NCBI GenBank assembly: GCA_947457525.1
Contig: CANGXE010000109.1
Span: forward strand, 1 to 6,108
Direction of reading: 5' to 3'
From: Bacteroidota bacterium
GTDB lineage: Bacteria; Bacteroidota; Bacteroidia; Chitinophagales; LD1
DNA: 6,108 bases
Shown here: positions 1 to 6,108 of the stretch, one piece after another
Position numbering within the stretch: the stretch's first letter is position 1
How the letters are laid out: each line of letters begins with the position of its first letter
The notes under the pieces: model-generated
The model's input: the letters and a program-made list of their open reading frames with translations, nothing else
Databases searched by the model: none
Told to the model about the DNA's origin: nothing
Translations under genes and position numbers: made by a program

Positions 1-1083
1 ATGTTTTCTTCGAGTGTTTTGCAGCGCTGTGATAGCCTATCTGGTGGACGACTTTTTGATAAAACTTTTTTGATAAGCGGAGCTTCGGGCGGCATGTTTG
101 CAACCACGCATCTGCGCGAACTTTACTTGCGCAAACAGAATGGCTATCCGGTCAATATGTTTGATCCGCAACATACGGCCGATATATCAAAAGATGTTTT
201 AAACCCTATTGCACTTTCTATTTTGAGCAACGATATTCTTATTCCTTTCCATAAGTTCAAGTTGGGCGACAAGCAATATAGTGTAGATAGAGGCTATGTG
301 TTTGAAAAATTTTATTCTACAAATACTGGCTTTCCTCATCGTAAGACCATTGGTGACTATAAGGAAGCGGAGCAGAGTGCTAAAACTCCTTTAATGATTT
401 ACCACACGGCCATTATGAATGACTCAAGGCGATTTTATATTAGTCCGCATCCGGTTTCTTTCTTAATGCGTCCGCATGGTAAAAATGCTATTGACAATAA
501 ATTGGAAATTGACGCTATTGACTTTGGTCAATTTTTTAAAGCGCAAGGAGCGGACAGTTTGTTGGTTACTTCGGCTATGCGAATGAACGCTACTTTTCCT
601 TTCTTTTTCCCCAATTCCGTGATGCCTAGTGAACCGGAAGTTTATATTATGGATGGTGGAGCACTTGATAATTTTGGTATCGAAACCACACTACGTTTTT
701 TAAATACGTTTAATGAATGGATTAATCAAAATACAGACGGTGTTGTTATTATTCAAATGCGGGATTCGGAAAAGTTTGAAGAGCCAAAAGAGGCTAAACA
801 AAAGACTGTTTTTTCTCGTTTGACAGACCCACTTGGTACCGTTTATAACAACATGGAAAACATGCAAGATTTCCTTACTGACCATCGCTTGAATGACATG
901 GATGAGGGTCTAAAAGGGCGTGTAAAGTTCATGTTGTTTGAATATACAGCTGAAAAAGATGGCGAAAAAGCAGCCATGAGTTTACACCTTACCACTCGCG
1001 ATAAGAACGAGATAACTCGTTCACTTTCTCGCCCCAACAATCAAGCTGCTTTTAAGCAATTGCAAGAGTTGATGAGTAAATGA
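1..1083 (+). CDS. Patatin-like phospholipase, C-terminal part (5' end outside window)
   Basis: This is the C-terminal 360 residues of a patatin-like acyl hydrolase, a Ser-Asp dyad enzyme expected to cleave acyl esters of phospholipids or other lipids. The nucleophile elbow G-A-S-G-G is at residues 27-31, with the serine at 29 (bases 85-87). The second catalytic motif D-G-G is at 218-220 (Asp at base 652), followed by an L-D-N-F-G stretch. Between them, around residues 191-200, is a Ser-Ala-...-Ala-Thr-Phe-Pro segment resembling the conserved patatin block before the DGG motif. The glycine-rich oxyanion-hole motif that normally precedes the elbow is absent. The reading frame is open at base 1, so the first ATG is most likely an internal Met and the gene begins upstream. 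From memory, Bacteroidota relatives are much longer and carry extra N-terminal sequence, perhaps membrane-spanning. The visible part has no membrane segment. It ends in TGA. The next gene is about 175 bases away on the same strand. Substrate and location cannot be told from this part. Confidence 0.85.
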   Translation: MFSSSVLQRCDSLSGGRLFDKTFLISGASGGMFATTHLRELYLRKQNGYPVNMFDPQHTADISKDVLNPIALSILSNDILIPFHKFKLGDKQYSVDRGYVFEKFYSTNTGFPHRKTIGDYKEAEQSAKTPLMIYHTAIMNDSRRFYISPHPVSFLMRPHGKNAIDNKLEIDAIDFGQFFKAQGADSLLVTSAMRMNATFPFFFPNSVMPSEPEVYIMDGGALDNFGIETTLRFLNTFNEWINQNTDGVVIIQMRDSEKFEEPKEAKQKTVFSRLTDPLGTVYNNMENMQDFLTDHRLNDMDEGLKGRVKFMLFEYTAEKDGEKAAMSLHLTTRDKNEITRSLSRPNNQAAFKQLQELMSK

Positions 1084-1258
1084 TTGGTGGAGGCACTTTA
1101 AATATCCAAAATATACTAAAACAACTTTGGTCAATATTGTAAGTCACAGTTACCTATTTTAGAGGACAATCTGCAAAGTCAATCAACACTTATTAGTAGA
1201 CAACTCATGTCTCTTTTTTATGTAGTCTTGGCAAATGTTTTGCTCTTTTAGCGTTATA

Positions 1259-1360
1259 ATGATGATGCGAAGAATAGGGCGTAAAATAGTTGGGTTAAAT
1301 GGGTTGGCTAAAATCAGCATTTGCTGTGTGGCTTTGCTCAACATGTTTACTTCAGTAGCA
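1259..1360 (+). other. Signal peptide of the GH3/serine hydrolase, with triple-ATG start
   Basis: Three consecutive in-frame ATG codons (1259, 1262, 1265) open a 32-34-residue Sec-type signal. A basic n-region is followed by a hydrophobic stretch (I-C-C-V-A-L-L) and a Ser-Val-Ala cleavage site, leaving Gln-Asp-Lys as the mature N-terminus. The two cysteines are not in a lipobox, because position -1 is Ile or Cys and not Gly, Ala or Ser, so a soluble periplasmic or secreted product is more likely than a lipoprotein. Any of the three ATGs gives a workable signal. The earlier ATG at 1235 is possible but less typical. Confidence 0.6.
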
Positions 1361-4234
1361 CAAGACAAAACACGATATTTTTTAGATTGGAAAGAGGATA
1401 AAAAATGCATGGATTGGGTAGACTCGGTTTACCTGAAACTTAGCCCCGAGGAGCGTATTGGTCAGTTTTTTATGCTTGCGGCCTATACCAATGAGAAAGA
1501 CTTCAACATGCCGAAAGTGGTGGCGCAAATTCAAAAAGGGAATGCCGGTGGCGTCATTTTTTTTAAAGGGAATCCACATGCTCAAGTGGACTGGACAAAC
1601 ACACTGCAATCTCAAGCAAAAGTGGGTGCCTTCGTGGCCATTGATGGTGAGTGGGGTTTGTCAATGCGTATTGACTCAACGACTATTTTTCCGCGACAAA
1701 TGACCTTAGGAGCTATCGCTAATTCTCATAATCATTTGATTTATGCCATGGGCAAAGAAATTGGTCGCCAATGCAGACGCATGGGTATTCATATCAACTT
1801 TGCGCCAAGCGTAGATGTCAACAACAATCCGAACAATCCGGTAATTAACGAGCGTAGTTTTGGCGAAGATAAATTTCGTGTTGCGCTTAAAGGCTTAGAA
1901 TATGCGCAAGGCATGCAAGAAGAAGGTGTGTTGGCTTGTGCTAAACATTTTCCGGGGCACGGTGATGTCAGTACAGATTCGCATTTTGATTTACCGCAAA
2001 TCAATAAATCCATTGCCGGATTTGACTCTACAGAATTTTTCCCATTCAAAATTCTTTTCGAAAATAGTGTTGGAAGCGTAATGGTCGCTCATTTGAACAC
2101 TCCGGCATTGGATACTGCGACAGGTTCTATCACTTCTGTTTCAAAACGCATCGCTACCGAATGGTTAAAAGACTCGCTACGATTTCAAGGATTAGTATTT
2201 TCAGATGCTTTGAACATGAAAGGCGTAGCTAAAAAATACAGTCCCGGTACTGTAGACTCAATGGCTTTTATGTCGGGCATTGATATTCTGGTATTTAGTG
2301 AAGATCCGGAAAAAGGTATTCAAAAAATAAAGGCTGCAGTTGATAGTGGAACTATATCAACTTTGGAATTAGAAGCACGGGTAAAAAAAGTTTTAGCTTT
2401 TAAGTATAAACTTGGATTAAACAAGCCGCAAGTCATTAATACACAGAATCTAACTAACGAGTTAAATACTATTCAGGCAGAAAAAATAAGAACTGAGTTG
2501 TTTGAACGTGCTATTACTTTTGCAGCCAATAAAGACAAACTACTTCCTCTTGTTCATCAAGACTTTAGTCGAACTGCGTCACTTTCGATTGGCAACAACG
2601 GAACTTCATCTTTTCAAAAGCACATTAGTCTTTTTGCTAATCCAACTTTATTTAATCAAGCTGATGAAAAGGATGAAAAAGCATTTAGTACATTACTTCA
2701 ACAATTAAGTGACTACAATTTAGTGATTGTTGATTTGCATGGCATGGTTCGTGCGGCAGCACGCAGCTATAACATAGCGCCTGCTACTCAAAAATTCATT
2801 CAAGAGCTATCACAACGAACAAGAGTAGTATTAGCAGTCTTTGGCAACCCATATAGCCTTCAAAATTTCGAGACTGTTGCTTGGGTGGTTTGTGCTTATG
2901 AAGAGAATGAAATTACCAACAGAGCCGCGGCCAACGCCATATTTGGTGCACAAAAAGTAAGTGGAAAATTGCCTGTTACCTCTTGCAAAACCTTTTTAAC
3001 AGGTACTGGATTTACAAGTGATACAATATATCGTTTAAAAATTTCAACACCCATTACCCTTAATATTAACCCGGCAAAACTCTATCGCTTAGACGAAGTG
3101 ATTGACAGAGCCATTCGCGCCAAAGCATTTCCGGGTTGTCAACTGCTCGTTGCAAAAAACGGAGAAGTGATTTGGCACAAAGCTTATGGCACTAAGACAT
3201 ACTCGACTGCTGAACCGGTAAATAATACTGATGTTTACGATATCGCTTCCATCACCAAAACAGCTGCTACCACACTTGCGGTGATGAAACTCTACGAACA
3301 AAAAAAGATTGATTTAGATAAAACCTTAGATCATTACTTAAAGTTAGACGACTCTGCCACTATAAAGAAACTGAAGTTAAAACATGTATTACTACACGAA
3401 GCCGGTCTCAAACCATTTTTTATGTTTTGGAAAGAAACAGTAAATGAGAATTGGCCAAACTATTACAGAAACATAGAAGAAAAAGGATTTGAACTTCAGG
3501 TAGCTGATAGTATGTTCATACGAAATGATTTTGCCGACACTATGTGGCACATCATGGCGCATTCTGCAGTAGCGGTTAAACCTAAATATGAATACAGTGA
3601 CTTAGATTTTTATATACTTCAAAAAGTAGTCGAGCAAGTTTCGGGGCAGCCGTTGGATCAGTATGTAGCTATAAATTTCTACCAACCTATGGAGTTAACT
3701 ACTATGGGCTATAAACCTTCTACTCGCTTTGAAAAAACGAGGATTATTCCAACCGAAAATGATACTGCATTTAGGAAGCAATTGATACAAGGTTTTGTTC
3801 ACGATCAAGGGGCAGCTATGTGTGGTGGTGTGGCGGGCCATGCCGGCTTATTCAGCAATGCCTTTGATTTGGCTGGCTTATATCAAATGCTTTTAAACAA
3901 GGGGACTTATAATGGTCAGCGATATCTAGATTCGGCTACAGTTGCATTTTTCACAGCTCGGCAATCTAAAATTTCACGTAGGGGATTAGGTTTTGATAAA
4001 CCAGAGCCCGACTTCAGTAAACCTTCACCTTGCTATGATAATGTGCCTCTCTCTGTTTTTGGCCATACGGGTTTCACCGGCACATGTATTTGGAGTGACC
4101 CTACTAATCAACTCACTTATGTCTTCTTGAGTAATCGGATTAACCCATCTGCAGAAAATAATTTATTAGTAAAAATGGGTGTGCGCACCGAACTGCAGGA
4201 AGTTATCTACAAAGCGATAGAAACAATGAAGTAA
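1259..4234 (+). CDS. Exported GH3 beta-N-acetylhexosaminidase fused to class C beta-lactamase-family serine hydrolase
   Basis: Numbering is from ATG 1259 (991 residues). Residues 1-34 are a signal peptide: Met-rich, basic RRIGRK, a hydrophobic core, then cleavage after S-V-A before QDK. Residues about 50-390 form a GH3 TIM barrel of the NagZ type. It has Asp129 and Arg137 in the expected sugar-binding stretch, KHFPGHGD at 229-236, the acid/base dyad Asp240-Ser-His242, and nucleophile Asp316 in the S-D-A-L-N-M motif. Residues about 400-590 resemble a reduced GH3 C-terminal domain ending in a G-K-L-P motif (569-572). Residues about 615-980 form a beta-lactamase/S12 domain with Ser664-x-x-Lys667, Tyr779-Ser-Asp781 and His936-Thr-Gly938. 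Both active sites look complete. The inferred role is periplasmic removal of N-acetylhexosamine from peptidoglycan or chitin-like fragments, with a second hydrolytic activity (peptidase, amidase or esterase). The frame also allows a start at 1235, but that puts eight odd residues before the signal peptide. Classical NagZ is cytoplasmic and single-domain, so that symbol is not used. Confidence 0.93.
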   Translation: MMMRRIGRKIVGLNGLAKISICCVALLNMFTSVAQDKTRYFLDWKEDKKCMDWVDSVYLKLSPEERIGQFFMLAAYTNEKDFNMPKVVAQIQKGNAGGVIFFKGNPHAQVDWTNTLQSQAKVGAFVAIDGEWGLSMRIDSTTIFPRQMTLGAIANSHNHLIYAMGKEIGRQCRRMGIHINFAPSVDVNNNPNNPVINERSFGEDKFRVALKGLEYAQGMQEEGVLACAKHFPGHGDVSTDSHFDLPQINKSIAGFDSTEFFPFKILFENSVGSVMVAHLNTPALDTATGSITSVSKRIATEWLKDSLRFQGLVFSDALNMKGVAKKYSPGTVDSMAFMSGIDILVFSEDPEKGIQKIKAAVDSGTISTLELEARVKKVLAFKYKLGLNKPQVINTQNLTNELNTIQAEKIRTELFERAITFAANKDKLLPLVHQDFSRTASLSIGNNGTSSFQKHISLFANPTLFNQADEKDEKAFSTLLQQLSDYNLVIVDLHGMVRAAARSYNIAPATQKFIQELSQRTRVVLAVFGNPYSLQNFETVAWVVCAYEENEITNRAAANAIFGAQKVSGKLPVTSCKTFLTGTGFTSDTIYRLKISTPITLNINPAKLYRLDEVIDRAIRAKAFPGCQLLVAKNGEVIWHKAYGTKTYSTAEPVNNTDVYDIASITKTAATTLAVMKLYEQKKIDLDKTLDHYLKLDDSATIKKLKLKHVLLHEAGLKPFFMFWKETVNENWPNYYRNIEEKGFELQVADSMFIRNDFADTMWHIMAHSAVAVKPKYEYSDLDFYILQKVVEQVSGQPLDQYVAINFYQPMELTTMGYKPSTRFEKTRIIPTENDTAFRKQLIQGFVHDQGAAMCGGVAGHAGLFSNAFDLAGLYQMLLNKGTYNGQRYLDSATVAFFTARQSKISRRGLGFDKPEPDFSKPSPCYDNVPLSVFGHTGFTGTCIWSDPTNQLTYVFLSNRINPSAENNLLVKMGVRTELQEVIYKAIETMK

Positions 4235-4262
4235 GCATCAAAATCTTTCTTACATTTATAGT

Positions 4263-5339
4263 ATGCCTTTAGATAATTCTAAGCTAAAAAAAGTAGTTTT
4301 TCTTATTGCACTAATCGGCTTGGGTGGCTTTTTGTTTTGGATGCTCAAAGGGTTTTTGAGCGCATTCTTAGGCGCACTCATATTTTACATTGTTTTGCGA
4401 CAACCTTTGTTTAATCTGTCAGCTCGGGCAAAGCGGGAGTGGCAAAAACAACTTCTGATTGTTGCTTTGATGTTTGTTTCTTTTCTAGTATTAGTGTTGC
4501 CGGTTTTGTTGGTTTCTATAATGCTCTCTTCTAAGGTTTCTTACTTAGTATCTCACTATCAAGATTTTTTGCTTATAGCTAGAGAATGGAGCGAAAAACT
4601 TCAATTGTATATTGGAGTAGATTTACTTTCACCGGAAACTATAGGGAAACTTACCTCCTTGGCCGCGGACATTATGCCACAATTACTTTCTGCCACAGCT
4701 GGTGTTTTTGCTGATATTTTTGTGCTTTATTTTCTCCTTTATTTCTTGTTAGCTAATGCCAAACAACTGGAAATATTTGTTCGCGAAAATTTACCTTTTA
4801 ACGACCGCAATGATGCTCTTTTGCTTACTGAGTTAAAACTACAAACTATATCTAATGCTATAGGTATTCCTGCGTTGGCAATATTGCAAGGCATCACCGC
4901 TTTTGTGGGTTATTTAATCATAGGAGTAGATGAAGCTTTATTTTGGGCACTTATCACAGCCGTGATGAGCGTGTTGCCGGTGGTGGGAACCACTTTAGTT
5001 TGGATACCGCTATCTATTGCTATGTATGTTGGGGAAGAAGCCACTCAAGGTGTAGCTCTGTTCTTATTTGGATTGATTGTTATTACAAACATTGATAATC
5101 TGTTTCGTTTTGTGCTGCAGAAGAAAATTGGCGATACACATCCGCTTATCACATTTTTTGGCGTGATTACAGGGATGACATTGTTTGGTTTTGTGGGCAT
5201 CATCTTTGGCCCGCTGCTTATCTCTTATTTCATATTGTTGGTGAAAATTTATCGTAACGAATATATAGAGCCTACAATAATTAGCACACCTACTTTAGCT
5301 GAAAATGCATGCAACGACTCGTCCGACCCATTGCCATAG
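4263..5339 (+). CDS. AI-2E family transporter-like inner membrane protein
   Basis: This 358-residue protein has the length and layout of the AI-2E (formerly UPF0118, PerM-like) family. Strongly hydrophobic stretches lie at about residues 11-28, 31-45, 63-88, 145-164, 199-221, 225-256, 262-277 and 295-328. A polar segment between the third and fourth (about 90-140) matches the family's extracytoplasmic region. Family signatures are V-L-P-V-V-G-T...W-I-P (238-249) and the C-terminal block N-I-D-N...H-P-L-I...G...F-G...G-I-I-F-G-P-L-L (276-319). Members have been linked to autoinducer-2 export (TqsA in E. coli) and to sodium/proton antiport in other bacteria. Most have no known substrate, so none is assigned here. 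The start is well defined: an in-frame TGA at 4227-4229 lies upstream and no other ATG falls between. It begins 28 bases after the GH3 gene, which suggests co-transcription. Its last ten codons overlap the Nudix gene. Confidence 0.9.
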   Translation: MPLDNSKLKKVVFLIALIGLGGFLFWMLKGFLSAFLGALIFYIVLRQPLFNLSARAKREWQKQLLIVALMFVSFLVLVLPVLLVSIMLSSKVSYLVSHYQDFLLIAREWSEKLQLYIGVDLLSPETIGKLTSLAADIMPQLLSATAGVFADIFVLYFLLYFLLANAKQLEIFVRENLPFNDRNDALLLTELKLQTISNAIGIPALAILQGITAFVGYLIIGVDEALFWALITAVMSVLPVVGTTLVWIPLSIAMYVGEEATQGVALFLFGLIVITNIDNLFRFVLQKKIGDTHPLITFFGVITGMTLFGFVGIIFGPLLISYFILLVKIYRNEYIEPTIISTPTLAENACNDSSDPLP

Positions 5340-5728
5340 CCATCATCGAACGAGAAGATGAGTTACTCGTAGAACGCGGCCTAGACCCAGTTGCCCAGAA
5401 GGTATATTATCGTCCATTGGGCGGAGGTATTGAGTTTGGCGAAATGGCGGAAGATACAGTAAGGAGAGAATTTGTAGAAGAGTTAGGCTTGGCTATTGAG
5501 CGACTAAATCCCTTAACTGTTTTGCAAAACCATTTTGTATATGCCGGAGAAGAACGCCATGAAATTATCTTTGTATTTAAGGCCGAGTTTACCGACCCAG
5601 AAGTTTATCTGCATGACACTTACAAGCGAAAAGACAACTTACAATCTGAAGTAACGTGGGTTAAAAAAGATGAGTTTCGTCAGAACAGACTAATTCTCTA
5701 TCCAAATGGATTGTCTGATTTCATCTAG
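5309..5728 (+). CDS. Nudix hydrolase
   Basis: This 139-residue protein is a small single-domain Nudix enzyme, expected to hydrolyse a nucleoside diphosphate linked to another moiety using Mg2+ in the cytoplasm. The Nudix box G-x5-E-x7-R-E-U-x-E-E-x-G-U is matched exactly at residues 39-61: Gly39, Glu45, Arg53-Glu54, Glu57-Glu58, Gly60-Leu61. The metal-binding glutamates are all present. The first strand (R-P-I-A-I-A-I-I) begins at residue 6, so almost no N-terminal sequence is dispensable. An in-frame TGA at 5300-5302 leaves ATG 5309 as the only sensible start. That start lies 31 bases inside the end of the upstream membrane-protein gene, so translation is probably coupled. I see no motif that fixes the substrate; dNTP, ADP-ribose, NADH and sugar-nucleotide types all remain possible. 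The gene is the last of the plus-strand group and is followed by the hairpin at 5769-5796. Confidence 0.93.
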   Translation: MQRLVRPIAIAIIEREDELLVERGLDPVAQKVYYRPLGGGIEFGEMAEDTVRREFVEELGLAIERLNPLTVLQNHFVYAGEERHEIIFVFKAEFTDPEVYLHDTYKRKDNLQSEVTWVKKDEFRQNRLILYPNGLSDFI

Positions 5729-5768
5729 GTTCCATCTGCTTTTACTTAGTCATTATTTAATCCATAAA

Positions 5769-5796
5769 AAAAGCCTCCGAAATCTCGGAGGCTTTT
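5769..5796. terminator. Bidirectional intrinsic terminator between convergent genes
   Basis: GCCTCCGA (5773-5780) and TCGGAGGC (5785-5792) form a perfect 8-bp GC-rich stem around a 4-base AATC loop. A further four A-T pairs extend it (5769-5772 with 5793-5796). The run of seven A (5766-5772) on the left and TTTTCGTTTT (5793-5802) on the right give a U-tract in the transcript of either strand. It lies 40 bases after the Nudix stop and 21 bases beyond the stop of the minus-strand gene, so it can end both transcripts. Confidence 0.92.
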
Positions 5797-5817
5797 CGTT
5801 TTAAGCTCTTTACCACA

Positions 5818-6108
5818 TTACTGCAAAGAGATTTGTTTGTTCACCACGCCTTTATCAGTTTTGATAGACACATTGTACATTCCTTTTGCCAAGTGGCTCA
5901 AGTCAAATCCTTTGCGAAGTGAGTTAGTGGTTGCCTCGTTTGTTGTATAAACAATCGCACCGCGAACATCGCTAATCACAATTGTTAATGCAGATGTATT
6001 AGCCAACTCAACTGCTAAGTTCACTAAGCCGTTTGATGGGTTTGGATAAACAGAAAGTGTATTGATGCCTGCTGCTGTTTCTTTTACATTCACTGTAAAC
6101 TGAACTTC
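5818..6108 (-). CDS. C-terminal end of a T9SS-secreted protein (type A sorting domain; 5' end outside window)
   Basis: Ninety-six residues of a minus-strand gene are visible, ending in TAA at 5820-5818 and open through the right edge. A GTG at 6093-6091 is in frame but reads as an internal valine: upstream codons (Glu-Val-Gln-Phe-Thr) continue the same protein. Counting from the edge, the sequence V-Y-P-N-P-S-N-G (20-27) followed by V-I-S-D-V-R-G, L-A-K-G-M-Y-N-V and a lysine-bearing tail K-Q-I-S-L-Q is the classic pattern of the type A T9SS C-terminal sorting domain. This domain directs the cargo through the outer membrane by the type IX system, where it is normally cleaved and the cargo released or anchored. 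The functional passenger lies outside the window and cannot be identified. The gene converges on the Nudix gene, with a shared terminator between them. Confidence 0.93.
   Translation of the reverse strand, partial: EVQFTVNVKETAAGINTLSVYPNPSNGLVNLAVELANTSALTIVISDVRGAIVYTTNEATTNSLRKGFDLSHLAKGMYNVSIKTDKGVVNKQISLQ

Noticed and set aside
700..1040. Two overlapping minus-strand frames inside the patatin gene
   Set aside because: Both lie wholly within a recognised coding region, overlap each other and have low-complexity composition with no motif.
1084..1258. Promoter or terminator between the patatin gene and the fusion gene. TAGTCTTG (1223-1230) and CAACTTTG (1122-1129) each miss the Bacteroidota -7 consensus TAnnTTTG by one base.
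   Set aside because: Neither has a TTTG-like -33 element at the right distance, and single-mismatch matches are frequent in AT-rich DNA. CCAAA/TTTGG (1106-1130) is only a 5-bp stem with a 15-base loop and no T-run, so it is not a terminator.
1183..1410. Minus-strand open frame of 75 codons overlapping the start of the fusion gene
   Set aside because: It covers the signal-peptide region of a well-supported gene, has no recognisable domain and ends in ordinary intergenic sequence. It is a shadow frame.
1259..4234. Reading the serine hydrolase half as an antibiotic-resistance beta-lactamase
   Set aside because: It is fused to a glycosidase, carries HTG in place of KTG, and sits in an ordinary chromosomal setting with no mobile element, so a cell-wall or general hydrolase role is more likely.
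4251..4258. TACATTTA just before the membrane-protein start as a -7 promoter element
   Set aside because: It differs from TAnnTTTG at the last base and ends 4 bases before the ATG, too close for a leader. Co-transcription from upstream is the simpler reading.
4263..5339. Quorum-sensing (autoinducer-2) role for the membrane protein
   Set aside because: The family name comes from one E. coli member. There is no luxS or lsr gene here, and other members are ion antiporters or uncharacterised, so no substrate is assigned.
6091..6093. GTG as the start of a small minus-strand protein of 91 residues
   Set aside because: The frame stays open upstream to the window edge, and T9SS sorting domains occur at the C-termini of larger proteins, so this GTG is an internal valine codon.

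Overview
The window looks like ordinary chromosome of a member of the Bacteroidota. The strongest evidence is the convergent gene at the right edge, which ends in a type IX secretion (T9SS) type A sorting domain, a system confined to that phylum. Two other points agree with this: the exported GH3-glycosidase/serine-hydrolase fusion is an architecture I know from Bacteroidota, and the AT-rich sequence has no clear Shine-Dalgarno sites ahead of its starts. I cannot name a genus.

Layout. Bases 1-1083 (+) hold the C-terminal part of a patatin-like phospholipase whose N-terminus lies outside the window. A gap of about 175 bases follows, with no convincing terminator or promoter. Three plus-strand genes then follow closely: a large exported GH3 beta-N-acetylhexosaminidase-like protein fused to a beta-lactamase-family serine hydrolase (about 1259-4234), an AI-2E family membrane protein (4263-5339, 28 bases later), and a Nudix hydrolase (5309-5728) whose start lies inside the end of the membrane-protein gene. 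The spacing suggests one transcript. It ends at a perfect hairpin (5769-5796) flanked by A and T runs, which probably also terminates the minus-strand gene arriving from the right edge (5818-6108, 3' end only).

How they may work together. The GH3/serine-hydrolase protein has a signal peptide and intact catalytic residues in both enzyme domains. It most likely acts on peptidoglycan fragments or related amino-sugar polymers in the periplasm. The membrane protein belongs to a transporter-like family with diverse or unknown substrates, and the Nudix enzyme is probably a cytoplasmic nucleotide-diphosphate hydrolase. No shared pathway is evident, and the gene order may reflect only co-transcription. 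I see no mobile element, CRISPR array, RNA gene, phage gene or defence system. The most unusual items are the bifunctional fusion with an SxxK/YSD/HTG active site and the 31-base gene overlap. Neither amounts to a new system on this evidence.
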